Shown here in pieces: positions 53,421 through 64,000 of a stretch of DNA of 64,000 bases. Source of the stretch: Morococcus cerebrosus (GTDB taxonomy: Bacteria; Pseudomonadota; Gammaproteobacteria; Burkholderiales; Neisseriaceae); assembly GCF_022749515.1 (NCBI RefSeq), contig NZ_CP094242.1, forward strand, positions 2,232,001 to 2,296,000, written 5' to 3'. A program made the translations under genes and the position numbers. The stretch's first letter is position 1. Every line of letters starts with the position of its first letter. A model generated the notes under the pieces. The model had not been told where the DNA came from. It saw nothing but the letters and a program-made list of their open reading frames with translations, and did no database searches.

Positions 53421-54818
53421 ATGATCAGCATTTTCGACATTTTCAAAATCGGCATCGGCCCTTCCAGCTCCCACACCGTCGGCCCCATGAAAGCCGCCGC
53501 CTTTTCAGACGACCTCAAACAATCGGGGCTGGACGCGCAAACCGAGCGCATCGTCATCGACATTTACGGCTCTCTGGCGCTGACAGGACGCGGACACGGC
53601 ACATTCGACGCCCTTCTGCTTGGCTTGGAAGGCAGCCTGCCGCACGACATCCCCCTCGCCGATATCCCCGACCGCCTCGAACGCATCCGCATGCAACACA
53701 TCCTCCGCCTCAACGGACGCGAAATCAGCTTCAACCCCGACAGCGACCTGAATATACGCGGCGACCAAGTGTTGCCCAAACACCCGAACGGACTGAATTT
53801 CACCGCCTACGGCAAAGACGGCGGCAAACTCAAAGAACAAATTTACTACTCCGTCGGCGGCGGCTTTATCGTTACCGATCAAGAGTTTGACAAACAAGCC
53901 GAACAAACGCGCCCAGTCCCCTACCCTTATACCAGCTGCGCCGAACTGCTCGCCCAATGCCGCATGAACCAGCTCGACATCTCCGAAGCCGTATTGGCAA
54001 ACGAAGCCGCGCTTGCCGGTTGCAGCGAAGCCGAAATCCGCCGCCGCGTCGCCGGCGTTGCCGACGTTATGGAAGGCTGCATCAAACGCGGGCTGGCGGC
54101 AGACGGCGAACTGCCCGGCGGCTTGAACGTCCGCCGCCGCGCCCCGCAGCTCGCCGCCAAACTCAAAGCCCTGCGCGAAACCGAAATCGTCAACACCCAA
54201 CTTTGGCCTATGGTTTACGCCATGGCGGTCAACGAAGAAAACGCCGCCGGCGGACGCGTCGTGACCGCCCCGACCAACGGCGCCGCCGGCATCATCCCCG
54301 CCGTCCTGCACTACTTCCGCAAGTTCAACCCGCACGCCACACAAGGGCGCGTCGAAAACTTCCTGCTCACCGCAGGCGCCATCGGCATCCTCTACAAAAC
54401 CAACGCCTCCATCTCCGGCGCGGACGTCGGCTGCCAAGGCGAAGTCGGCGTCGCCTGCTCCATGGCGGCGGGCGCATACGCCGAAGTCATCGGCGGCACG
54501 CCCAAACAAGTGGAAAACGCCGCCGAAATGGCAATGGAACACCATTTGGGCCTGACCTGCGATCCCGTCGGCGGATTGGTGCAAATCCCCTGCATCGAAC
54601 GCAACGGCATCGCCGCCGAAAAAGCCCTCAAACTCGGCACCCTCGCCCTGCTGGAAGACGGCACGGACAAAAAAGTCTCGCTCGACGAAGTCATCCAAAC
54701 CATGCTGCAAACAGGGCGCGACATGAAGTCCACCTACAAAGAAACCTCGCTTGCCGGACTCGCCATCACCCTCCAGAAAAAAGCCGTCCCCGTATCCGTC
54801 CGCGTTGTGGAATGTTGA
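53421..54818 (+). CDS. sdaA: L-serine ammonia-lyase (iron-sulphur type)
   Basis: Deaminates L-serine to pyruvate with a [4Fe-4S] cluster. The 465 residues contain an N-terminal beta domain beginning [22 protein letters not shown] and an alpha domain with [18 protein letters not shown] and the cluster cysteines in [17 protein letters not shown] and [19 protein letters not shown]. An uptake sequence near residue 31 encodes FSDDLK, about where other members have a variable segment. Confidence 0.95.
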   Translation: MISIFDIFKIGIGPSSSHTVGPMKAAAFSDDLKQSGLDAQTERIVIDIYGSLALTGRGHGTFDALLLGLEGSLPHDIPLADIPDRLERIRMQHILRLNGREISFNPDSDLNIRGDQVLPKHPNGLNFTAYGKDGGKLKEQIYYSVGGGFIVTDQEFDKQAEQTRPVPYPYTSCAELLAQCRMNQLDISEAVLANEAALAGCSEAEIRRRVAGVADVMEGCIKRGLAADGELPGGLNVRRRAPQLAAKLKALRETEIVNTQLWPMVYAMAVNEENAAGGRVVTAPTNGAAGIIPAVLHYFRKFNPHATQGRVENFLLTAGAIGILYKTNASISGADVGCQGEVGVACSMAAGAYAEVIGGTPKQVENAAEMAMEHHLGLTCDPVGGLVQIPCIERNGIAAEKALKLGTLALLEDGTDKKVSLDEVIQTMLQTGRDMKSTYKETSLAGLAITLQKKAVPVSVRVVEC

Positions 54819-54833
54819 AAACGGAAAAATATG

Positions 54834-54880
54834 AAAAAGGTCGTCTGAAACCGAGTACGAACAGGTTTCAGACGACCTTT
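54834..54880 (+). terminator. Uptake-sequence hairpin terminator after sdaA
   Basis: AAAAAGGTCGTCTGAAACC pairs with GGTTTCAGACGACCTTT around about 12 bases, 15 bases past the stop. Confidence 0.7.
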
Positions 54881-54919
54881 CCGCCCACCCGAAACGCTGA
54901 ATTTTCCAGCAAAATCAGG

Positions 54920-54925
54920 TATAAT
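54920..54925 (+). promoter_or_regulatory. Candidate -10 box of gyrB
   Basis: A perfect TATAAT lies about 110 bases before the gyrB ATG in an otherwise GC-rich leader. No convincing -35 partner is seen at 17 bases, so only the -10 is proposed. Confidence 0.35.
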
Positions 54926-55014
54926 AACGGTCTATTTCCGTCCGTCGGACAGCTTGACCGTCCGGGTGGCGCGCCCAACTGTCGTTCAGACGACCTCAGC
55001 AGAAATTCTTTTAA

Positions 55015-57426
<2,412 letters not shown>

Positions 57427-57832
57427 TAGGGGCTGAAACATGAAAAGGTCGTTTGAAAATGGGGATTTCCGGTTTTCAGACGACCTTTTTTGATTGGTGG
57501 GAACCAAGACAGATAAAACAAATACGGCAGATTCATTTATTTTTTGATACGACACCTGCCGTCATTCCCTGTGCGGACAAGAAATGACGACAATAAGCAT
57601 TTCAGACGACCTTCAGACAGGTTTGGCGGCAATACCGTAGGGGCAAATCAAGACCCAACGAATTCTTTTCGCCCCAATGCCTTGTCGGGTTTACCAACCC
57701 GCCCTGCTCCACCCGTAAGCCGAAAATTCCTGCCCGACACCCCCAACAAAAAACAAACCCTGTTGCAATATCATAAATTACGGTAAATTCGCAAAGGAAA
57801 CCCCTTACCTTCCAACCATCAAGGAGTAAGCC
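57427..57832. other. gyrB-isomerase intergenic region
   Basis: No gene in 406 bases. It carries the gyrB terminator, a partial dRS3-like GTCATTCCCTGTGC near 57560 and a reverse uptake sequence near 57601. TAAGGAGTAAGCC-type ribosome site precedes the next ATG. Confidence 0.5.
57442..57490 (+). terminator. Uptake-sequence hairpin terminator after gyrB
   Basis: AAAAGGTCGTTTGAAAA (one substitution in the uptake sequence) pairs with TTTTCAGACGACCTTTTTT and ends in T6. Confidence 0.75.
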
Positions 57833-58276
57833 ATGCGTTTGATTATCGCCGCCCCCGCCAACGGGACAACATTAAAAAACACGCTCAAGGCGCATTTGCA
57901 AAACGATCCGCGAGTTGACAGCCTAACCGATTTATCCTCATCGGATGGCACCTATCCGCAGCTTTCGTTTGCTGCGGCGCAAGAGGTAGCGGCAGGGAGA
58001 GCCGACCGCGCTATTTTAATTTGCGGCACAGGAGTCGGGACGGCGATCGCCGCAAATAAAGTCCGCGGCATACGGGCAGCAACGGCGCATGATTTAATCA
58101 CATTGCGCGGCTCGGTAGAAAACTACGATGCACAGGTATTGTGCATGGGACAAAACGTCATCGCCGCCCCCGCTGCCTGGGCATTGGTGGACATTTGGCT
58201 GAATTTGCGCCACAACACGGCTAGCGGATACGCACCGAAAGTCGGAGAAATCGAAGCCTACGAATGCGGTAAATAG
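57833..58276 (+). CDS. RpiB/LacA/LacB-family sugar-phosphate isomerase, divergent
   Basis: A 147-residue protein. The catalytic-Cys loop ICGTGVGTAIAANKVRGIRAATAHDL and the following NYDAQVLCMGQNVI are typical of RpiB. However, the N-terminal substrate motif (usually SDHAG) reads APANG, so the Asp-His pair that binds the ribose phosphate is missing. It may act on a different aldose/ketose phosphate. Preceded by AAGGAG. Stand-alone gene. Confidence 0.75.
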   Translation: MRLIIAAPANGTTLKNTLKAHLQNDPRVDSLTDLSSSDGTYPQLSFAAAQEVAAGRADRAILICGTGVGTAIAANKVRGIRAATAHDLITLRGSVENYDAQVLCMGQNVIAAPAAWALVDIWLNLRHNTASGYAPKVGEIEAYECGK

Positions 58277-58343
58277 TACGGTTTTTGCAAAAGGTTAGTC
58301 TAGACTCGCCATTCCCGTCCCGCTTGTATGAGGATGGCCCGTC

Positions 58344-58566
58344 GTAGCATGAGCTTTACCCGCAGATTATTTTTGAGGTGAGGTCGCCTGAAATTCCCTC
58401 CTACCGCCGTCATTCCCGCGCAGGCGGGAATCTAGAAATGTGAAGTTGCGGCATCCTTGAAATCTTCCCAAAATACCGAGGCCTGGATTCCCGCCTGCGC
58501 AGGAATGACAAAATTGCAGCCCTATTTTTTTGATCTGCCATATTTCGCGGGCAAAGCCCACGCTAC
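58344..58566. repeat. Inverted-repeat element carrying a NIME-like unit
   Basis: A degenerate left terminus, GTAGCATGAGCTTTACCCGC at 58344, and an intact right terminus ending GCCCACGCTAC at 58566. Inside lie two dRS3 copies (58412-58431 and 58487-58506), so different repeat families are nested. Confidence 0.6.
58412..58506. repeat. dRS3-flanked unit (NIME-type repeat)
   Basis: dRS3 palindromes at 58412-58431 and 58487-58506 (the second with one mismatch) bracket 55 bp. The same spacing as the unit at 17461-17555. Confidence 0.75.
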
Positions 58567-58835
58567 GGTTGCCTGCCTGAAAGTTTGCAGCCTGGGCTTT
58601 TCCCATGGATTAAGTTTTATCCCAAAAACGGTCGTCTGAAAAGCCTGCCTGCGTACACAGGGATTCAGACGACCTTTTATTTAACGGATTAAAATAAACA
58701 GGATATTTTCAACAGCTACTTCCGTGCAGAGAGAAGCAAAAATGGCAGCATGGACGGAGCTTTTTGTCAGACATAAATGAGAACCGGCCTGAAACCAGCA
58801 TACTGACGTATCCTGCATTTTATCCAAACAGACAA

Positions 58836-58866
58836 AAAGAGCCTGCATAAAGCAGGCTCTTTATTT
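58836..58866 (-). terminator. Rho-independent terminator of the porin gene
   Basis: AAAGAGCCTGC and GCAGGCTCTTT form an 11-bp stem with a 5-base loop; T-rich on the minus strand. Confidence 0.85.
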
Positions 58867-58883
58867 AGACTAATCGTATCAGA

Positions 58884-59969
58884 TTAGAATTTGTGACGCA
58901 GACCAACTGTACCAGCAGTTTTCTCGTATTTGTTGTCGCCTTTGCCTTCTCTCAACCAACCGGCAGAAATCAGGGCAGAAGTGCGTTTAGAGAAGTCGTA
59001 ATCAGCACCAACGATAACTTGGTTGTATTGGCTGTTAGCTTGTTTCTCACCGTTTTCTTTAGCTTTGAAGCCGTGAGCATAAGAAACGCGAGGCATTACG
59101 TTACCCATACGGTAGCCACCAGTTACAGCAACTTCAGTACGTTCGTTTTTCTTAGCATTAGCTTTGTCAGCTTTGAAACCTTCGTATTGACCTGCAACAG
59201 AAACCAATACATTGTTTGCATCGTAACCAGCTACCAAACGGTGTACTTGGTGATCTTTATAAGTATCAGCAACCAAAGTAGTATTTCTGTTGAACGAATT
59301 CAAGTAATCTTTGTCCAGAACAGAATGTTTAGCAAAAGAACCAGCATAGCGACCGAAGAAGCCGGCATTCTCATAGTTCAGACCCAAACCGTAAGAGTCA
59401 CGGCTTTTCACATCGTGAGTATACTTGTCATCAGGATTAGCATTGTCACGTGGTTGGTATTGTACGCTTGCGCTGAAACCGGACAATACAGGTGAATCGT
59501 AGCGTGCAGACACTTTACGATCTTCTACACGTTCTAATTTGCCTAATGCCAAAACATCTGAGTTTGCCTCGCTGGCTTCCCAAGGATCGATGCTGTCGCT
59601 GCTGTCTTTCAGAGGAGTATTGAGTTTACCTGCACGGATTTTACCGAAGCCGCCTTCCAAACCGATGAAGGACTCGCGAGTTCCCCAACCTTTGTCAGTA
59701 CCGGCAACAGAAGTATTTTGCTCTACTTGCCAAATAGCGTTCAGGTTATTGCTCAGGTGCTCATGGCCTTTGAAACCGATGCGTGAACCGTAGTCAGCAA
59801 TTTCAGTAGCAGTTTTGGTTGTATCCTTGGTAGTTACACCGTTAACTGTAGTTTTTTCTTTAACTCGGGAAATGTCAACACCGGCTTTAACTTGACCGTA
59901 CAAGGTAACGTCAGCCATAGCTGCAACAGGCAAAGCTGCCAAAGTCAGAGCAATCAGAGATTTTTTCAT
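58884..59969 (-). CDS. Trimeric outer-membrane porin (neisserial PorB-like)
   Basis: A 361-residue precursor with signal peptide MKKSLIALTLAALPVAAMA, then the neisserial porin start DVTLYGQVKAGVDISR. 16-strand beta-barrel features run throughout, with the L3 constriction region EGGFGKIRAGKLNTPLKDSSDSIDPWE and a C-terminal Phe (GTVGLRHKF) for BAM recognition. Loops are Lys/Asp-rich and variable. Carries general small-solute diffusion. Codon choice is more AT-rich than neighbours, as usual for highly expressed porins. It has its own terminator. Confidence 0.95.
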   Translation of the reverse strand: MKKSLIALTLAALPVAAMADVTLYGQVKAGVDISRVKEKTTVNGVTTKDTTKTATEIADYGSRIGFKGHEHLSNNLNAIWQVEQNTSVAGTDKGWGTRESFIGLEGGFGKIRAGKLNTPLKDSSDSIDPWEASEANSDVLALGKLERVEDRKVSARYDSPVLSGFSASVQYQPRDNANPDDKYTHDVKSRDSYGLGLNYENAGFFGRYAGSFAKHSVLDKDYLNSFNRNTTLVADTYKDHQVHRLVAGYDANNVLVSVAGQYEGFKADKANAKKNERTEVAVTGGYRMGNVMPRVSYAHGFKAKENGEKQANSQYNQVIVGADYDFSKRTSALISAGWLREGKGDNKYEKTAGTVGLRHKF

Positions 59970-60263
59970 TGCTGTATTCCTTTTTCTATCGTGAAGAAAT
60001 AACTTAAGCAGACCCGGACAGAGTCCGCTTAGGCTTTACATTATCGCTGGAATCAGCGATTCCATGACTCTCACTATAATTGTTCCTTTCTAAAAAAACA
60101 AACTTTATTCACTTCCCCTTCTTCCCCCCTTACGCCACACCACCCTATCAACAACATAAGATTCTAAATATTTCCTTTATAAATCATATGGTAATACCGA
60201 TTTTCCTATTGTTTGCATTTTTACAACACAGATTTCCCGAACGGTAGTTTTTTAGGACTGGCT
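59970..60263 (-). promoter_or_regulatory. Porin leader region
   Basis: AT-rich upstream region of the porin gene with a 7-bp hairpin ATCGCTG-GAAT-CAGCGAT at 60043-60060. This overlaps an alternative GGAATC/GATTCC pairing (60049-60063). These would lie in the 5' untranslated mRNA if the promoter is further upstream. No gene. Confidence 0.45.
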
Positions 60264-61482
60264 GAGACCTTTGCAAAATTCCCCAAAATCCCCTAAATTC
60301 ACACCAAGACATTTAGGGGATTTTCCATGAGCACCTTCTTCCGGCAAACCGCACAAGCCATGATCGCCAAACACATCGACCGCTTCCCATTATTGAAGTT
60401 GGATCAGGTGATTGATTGGCAACCGATCGAACAATACCTGAATCGTCAAAGAGCCCGTTACCTTCGAGACCACCGCGGCCGTCCCGCCTATCCACTGTTG
60501 TCCATGTTCAAAGCCGTCCTGCTCGGACAATGGCACAGCCTCTCCGATCCCGAACTCGAACACAGTCTCATCACCCGCATCGATTTCAACCTATTTTGCC
60601 GTTTTGACGAACTGAGCATCCCCGATTACAGCACCTTATGCCGCTACCGCAACTGGCTGGCGCAAGACGACACCCTGTCCGAATTGCTGGAACTGATTAA
60701 CCGCCAACTGACCGAAAAAAACCTAAAAGTAGAGAAAGCATCCGCCGCCGTCATTGACGCCACCATTATTCAGACCGCCGGCAGCAAACAGCGTCAGGCC
60801 ATAGAAGTCGATGAAGAAGGACAAGTCAGCGGCCAAACCACACCGAGTAAAGACAAAGATGCCCGCTGGACAAAGAAAAACGGTCTCTACAAACTCGGTT
60901 ACAAACAACATACCCGTACCGATGAGGAAGGCTATATCGAGAAACTGCACATCACCCCCGCCAATACCCATGAGTGCAACCACCTGTCGCCTTTGCTGGA
61001 AGGCATTGCCGAAGGTACGACCGTCTATGCCGATAAAGGCTACGACAGTGCGGAAAACCGGCAACATCTGAAAGAACATCGGTTGCTGGACGGCATTATG
61101 CGCAAAGCCCACCGCAACCGTCCGCTGACGGAAGCGCAAACCAAACGCAACCGATATTTGTCGAAGACCCGTTATGTGGTCGAGCAAAGCTTTGGTACGC
61201 TGCACCGTAAATTCCGCTACGCCCGGGCAGCCTATTTTGGTCTGCTCAAAGTGAGTGCGCAAAGCCATCTGAAGGCGATGTGTTTAAACCTGTTGAAAGC
61301 GGCTAACAGGCTAAGTGTGCCTGTTGCCGCCTAAAAGGCGGCCCGGATGCCTGATTATCGGGTATTCGGGGAGGATTAAGGGGATATTTGGGTAAAATCA
61401 GGAGCAATTAGGGGCGGAAATAGACGAAAACCTGTGTTTGGGTTTCGGCTGTCGGGGGGAAGGGCTTTTTTGCAAAGGTCTC
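60264..61482 (+). mobile_element. IS5-family insertion sequence (IS1106-like), copy 2
   Basis: 1219 bp with GAGACCTTTGCAAAA ends, flanked by direct TGGCT (60259-60263 and 61483-61487). The same element as copy 1, inverted. It sits upstream of the porin gene, about 290 bp from the ATG. Confidence 0.9.
60327..61334 (+). CDS. IS5-family transposase (IS1106-like)
   Basis: The 335-residue transposase is identical in amino acid sequence to the one at 24259-25266, with Asp, Asp and Glu motifs intact (AAVIDATII, VYADKGYDS, VVEQSFGTLHRKFRYARA). Identity of the two copies implies recent transposition or gene conversion. Confidence 0.93.
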   Translation: MSTFFRQTAQAMIAKHIDRFPLLKLDQVIDWQPIEQYLNRQRARYLRDHRGRPAYPLLSMFKAVLLGQWHSLSDPELEHSLITRIDFNLFCRFDELSIPDYSTLCRYRNWLAQDDTLSELLELINRQLTEKNLKVEKASAAVIDATIIQTAGSKQRQAIEVDEEGQVSGQTTPSKDKDARWTKKNGLYKLGYKQHTRTDEEGYIEKLHITPANTHECNHLSPLLEGIAEGTTVYADKGYDSAENRQHLKEHRLLDGIMRKAHRNRPLTEAQTKRNRYLSKTRYVVEQSFGTLHRKFRYARAAYFGLLKVSAQSHLKAMCLNLLKAANRLSVPVAA

Positions 61483-61893
61483 TGGCTGTTGTTTTTTGGC
61501 TAATTCAGGCAAGCGAGGAAACTGGAAACATCGTTCAGGTATTCATGCCTGTTTGACCCTGATAGGGCTTGCCGAGCATAAATATCTCCTGATCTGAGGT
61601 GGCTCTTATTCCAGCTCCGTAGTACAGGCTTTATCTGTGGGTTGGTTTATCGAAAAGAGAAAGGGTCGTCTGAAAAGAATGCGTACAGATTTCAAACAAT
61701 TTTTTATAGTGTATGAAAATAAAAACAGGATATTTCAAATCTTCATTCCTGATTCGAAAGAAATATAAAAGCTTGAGTACGGTAATTTTTGAATATTTCT
61801 AAAAATCAATGCTTGGATTCCTGTTGGCGCGGGAATAGCCAGGCCTTTCTTTATTGAAGGGGAAAATAAGGCTTGACAGTATTTCAGACGACC
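61483..61893. other. Region between IS1106 copy 2 and truA
   Basis: No gene in 411 bases. A forward uptake sequence lies near 61664, a dRS3-like copy at 61816-61835 (ATTCCTGTTGGCGCGGGAAT) and a reverse uptake sequence at about 61884, just past the truA stop. Confidence 0.5.
61816..61835. repeat. Degenerate dRS3 repeat
   Basis: ATTCCTGTTGGCGCGGGAAT keeps the outer ATTCC/GGAAT arms with interior changes. Confidence 0.6.
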
Positions 61894-62706
61894 TCACAGC
61901 CATTCGGGCATTTCGGGACGGATGATGCCAAACTCGGGCGGATAATCCACGCCGGTTAAGTACAATCCGTCAGGCATAAAGGTCGGCGGGGCTTTGAGGC
62001 GGCTGCGTTCTCCAATTAAGGTTTGAAATCCGGAAACACTAAGCCTGCCGCTGCCGACATAAACCAATGCGCCCATAATATTACGCACCATATGGTGCAG
62101 AAAGGCATTGCCGTGCAAATCCAGTTTGAGGAATTGCGGCGTACCGCTGATTTTTGCACTGTATAGGGTTTTGATGGGGGATTTTGCTTGGCATCCGGCA
62201 GCGCGAAAGCTGGAGAAATCATGTTCGCCTTCTAATAATAAGGCCGCCTGCTGCATTTTGTCAGGATCGAGCTTGAGATGCGTCCACCCTACCCTGCCTT
62301 GCAATATCGGGGAACGGACGGGAGATGATTCTAAAAGGTAACGATACCTTCTACCGTATGCGTCAAAGCGGGCGTTAAAATGGGAGGCCACTTGCTGTGC
62401 GAACAATACAGCCACACCTTCGGGAAGATGGGCATTGACGCCCCGCACCCATGCCTGCTCGGGACGGACTACTGTGGTATCGAAATGGACGACTTGTGCA
62501 GTGGCGTGTACGCCTGTGTCGGTACGCCCGGCAACTATGGTTCGGATGTTTTCACTCGCAATTTGACTGAGTGCATATTCTAAGGTCGTCTGAACAGTAG
62601 GCAAGTCGCCGGCTTGTTTTTGCCAGCCGTAAAATCGGCTGCCATCATAAGACAGGATTAATGCCCAACGGCAAACTGCGGGCTGCTTTGAAGAAGGAAA
62701 CATCAT
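61894..62706 (-). CDS. truA: tRNA pseudouridine(38-40) synthase TruA
   Basis: Modifies uridines 38-40 of the tRNA anticodon arm. The 270 residues contain [14 protein letters not shown], catalytic Asp63 in [20 protein letters not shown], and [17 protein letters not shown]. An in-frame uptake sequence encodes VQTTLEY at 38-44. It follows fimV on the same strand, the fimV-truA order also seen in other gammaproteo- and betaproteobacteria, with a terminator between. Confidence 0.96.
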   Translation of the reverse strand: MMFPSSKQPAVCRWALILSYDGSRFYGWQKQAGDLPTVQTTLEYALSQIASENIRTIVAGRTDTGVHATAQVVHFDTTVVRPEQAWVRGVNAHLPEGVAVLFAQQVASHFNARFDAYGRRYRYLLESSPVRSPILQGRVGWTHLKLDPDKMQQAALLLEGEHDFSSFRAAGCQAKSPIKTLYSAKISGTPQFLKLDLHGNAFLHHMVRNIMGALVYVGSGRLSVSGFQTLIGERSRLKAPPTFMPDGLYLTGVDYPPEFGIIRPEMPEWL

Positions 62707-62771
62707 AATCGGTGAAGGCTCGATATTCGAACAAAATCATACGAAAATTGCTTATCCGACAGTATAGCAAT

Positions 62772-62810
62772 AAAAAAGATGCCGCTTTTAGAAACGGCAT
62801 CTTTATTTTT
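62772..62810 (-). terminator. Rho-independent terminator between fimV and truA
   Basis: AAAGATGCCG and CGGCATCTTT form a 10-bp stem around a 10-base loop with A/T runs on both sides. truA starts 66 bases later and therefore needs its own promoter or read-through. Confidence 0.8.
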
Positions 62811-62837
62811 CTTTCCCCAAAGGGATTGTCAGATTAA

Positions 62838-64000
62838 TCAGCCTAACTCTGCCAACAAGGCTTTGGTTTTATCCAAGATATCGCCGGTAGCCTCTTCCAT
62901 CAGCTCTTGCAAAGTTTCACGGGCTGCACCGGGGTCTCCAATTTCGACATACATTTTTGCCAATTCGTATTTGGCTTCTAAAGGAGCGGTCATTCCGACG
63001 GATTCGGAAATAAAGCCTGAGTCAAATGCCGACTTGCTTACTTCTTCATCAACTGTTAGGTTTTCCCATTCGATGGTCTCTTCTACTCCGTTACCTTGGG
63101 AATCAGCCAATCCGAAATCTTCGTCGCTTTCTTGGAAGGTAATGCCTTCATCTTGTTTGATTTCAAAAGGCTCTTCGGCTACGGCTTCATCGGCTGAGGT
63201 ATCAACGGAAGCAAACTCTAAAGCCTCGTCCCCATTTAATTTTTCAGACGATGTTTGCTCAGATGTTGTGAACTCAGGCAGCGGCTCGATAGGCTGGGAT
63301 TCGGTTTTTTCCGAGAAGAAGTCCCATCCTTCTTCTACTTCTTCAAAGTCTTTGACATTTTCTGCGCCAACAGTCTGCTCCTGCTGTTGAACCTCAGAAG
63401 CGTCGGAGGCTTCGTAGTCAAACTCCAAATCAGAAACTTCTTCCTCAACGGCGGATTCGGTATAAGAATACTCTTCCTCACCTACTGAGGCATCCGCCTC
63501 TTTGGTTTCTTCACTAGCGTCATGGAAAGACGTGTCAAAGTTTGATTGAACCTCATCAAATTGCTGAATATGAGCTGTATTATCAGGCTCTTCTACTGAT
63601 TCCTCTTGATGTCTGCTTTCTATAACTACTGAAACCGGTTGATACGGATTCTCCGGCTCGGGCTCATAGACACTTTCTGTCGATTCAACAGAGTCCCAAT
63701 CCAAATCACGGCGTTTTTCCGTTTCCTCATCCACGGTAACTGCGCTGGATACGATACCGACGTGCTTATCGTCAATATCATCGATATTGATATTGATCTC
63801 ATCTTCAGCGGCTTCTTTGGCTGCATTGGGCTGTACAAAAAAAGCCTCGTCGTCAAAATCATCCTCGATAGACAGTCCGTCAGGCTCTTCTGTCGGAACA
63901 GCTTTCGCTTGAACAAACTGTTCGGGCTTCGCCTCGTCAGCTATCACGGTTTCTGCAAAGCTAATGTCGTCATCTTCTTCGTCATATCCTGCAGAAGGAA
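62838..64000 (-). CDS. fimV: FimV/TspA-type peptidoglycan-binding hub protein, C-terminal part
   Basis: The frame is open to the window end (residues before an internal Met at 63947 read ...DEEDDDISFAETV), so this is the C-terminal 386 codons of a larger gene. It is a very acidic, low-complexity linker (Asp/Glu-rich throughout) ending in the conserved FimV C-terminal helical domain: APLEAKYELAKMYVEIGDPGAARETLQELMEEATGD. In Neisseria the full protein (TspA) has LysM and membrane parts upstream. It acts in polar/pilus organisation and was first described as a T-cell stimulating antigen. Confidence 0.88.
   Translation of the reverse strand, partial: PSAGYDEEDDDISFAETVIADEAKPEQFVQAKAVPTEEPDGLSIEDDFDDEAFFVQPNAAKEAAEDEININIDDIDDKHVGIVSSAVTVDEETEKRRDLDWDSVESTESVYEPEPENPYQPVSVVIESRHQEESVEEPDNTAHIQQFDEVQSNFDTSFHDASEETKEADASVGEEEYSYTESAVEEEVSDLEFDYEASDASEVQQQEQTVGAENVKDFEEVEEGWDFFSEKTESQPIEPLPEFTTSEQTSSEKLNGDEALEFASVDTSADEAVAEEPFEIKQDEGITFQESDEDFGLADSQGNGVEETIEWENLTVDEEVSKSAFDSGFISESVGMTAPLEAKYELAKMYVEIGDPGAARETLQELMEEATGDILDKTKALLAELG

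Larger units (their letters stand above)
58277..58883. other. Repeat-rich region between isomerase and porin genes
   Basis: No gene in 607 bases. It holds a long inverted-repeat element (58344-58566) with a dRS3 pair inside, an inverted uptake-sequence pair (about 58629-58677) and the porin terminator at 58836-58862. Confidence 0.6.

Noticed and set aside
53505..54710. 401-codon minus-strand frame within sdaA
   Set aside because: Antisense shadow of a strongly biased GC-rich gene; no domain, and sdaA on the other strand has all family motifs.

Overview
The window is a chromosomal segment of a commensal Neisseria. Nearly every gene is a recognisable neisserial orthologue, and the DNA uptake sequence is scattered through it in dozens of copies. 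The uptake sequence is almost always AGGTCGTCTGAA, the dialect I associate with the N. mucosa / N. sicca / N. macacae group; the meningococcal form has GCCGTCTGAA. The species call is inference from that dialect. Neisserial repeats are also present: Correia elements (CREE), dRS3/NIME repeats and IS1655- and IS1106-type insertion sequences. I see no rRNA, tRNA, CRISPR array or prophage.

Layout. 1-4.5 kb: 3'-truncated rne, divergent rluC, then rsmG, with a tandemly duplicated repeat module between the last two. 4.6-5.7 kb: IS30-family IS. 5.7-19.7 kb: housekeeping genes (alsT symporter, a small unknown protein, a NlpC/P60 hydrolase, ubiB, hslO, mscL, fabI, orn, a Sel1-repeat protein, an ASBT-type bile acid/sodium symporter, rnhB, lpxB). 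18.9-23.0 kb: complete mlaFEDCBA lipid-asymmetry operon. 23.4-25.4 kb: Tat-exported Csp-type copper storage protein and an IS1106-like element inserted inside a Correia element.

25.4-38.2 kb: the distal half of the division and cell wall cluster on the minus strand, transcribed in the order murD, amidase, ftsW, murG, methyltransferase, murC, ddlB, ftsQ, ftsA, ftsZ. The methyltransferase and amidase are not usual dcw members. 38.2-40.5 kb: an AT-rich, uptake-sequence-free, three-gene operon encoding a lipoprotein, an M91/NleD-like HExxH metallopeptidase and a membrane-anchored coiled-coil protein. It is the least ordinary region of the window and the best candidate for an undescribed system. 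40.7-43.8 kb: truncated haemoglobin, lrgAB, argJ. 43.8-45.5 kb: intact CREE, a dead IS630-family element and a repeat pair. 45.5-48.6 kb: a divergent uracil-DNA glycosylase-like gene, rimI and tsaB, then divergent gluQ. 48.7-50.5 kb: orphan LytTR response regulator and an IS5/IS427-type IS. 50.8-58.3 kb: fba, thioesterase-xerC, sdaA, gyrB, RpiB-like isomerase. 58.9-61.5 kb: trimeric porin and a second IS1106-like copy. 61.9-64.0 kb: truA and fimV (5' end beyond the window).

Functionally the region is mostly core: envelope synthesis and division (dcw, lpxB, mla, fabI, mscL), RNA processing (rne, orn, rnhB, rluC, truA, rsmG, gluQ, tsaB) and DNA maintenance (gyrB, xerC, UDG-like). Accessory content is limited to four IS elements (five counting both IS1106 copies), short repeats and the 38-40.5 kb cassette. 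Inverted pairs of uptake sequences serve as intrinsic terminators after many genes, and single copies are embedded in coding sequence, where they encode recurring short peptides or supply stop codons.
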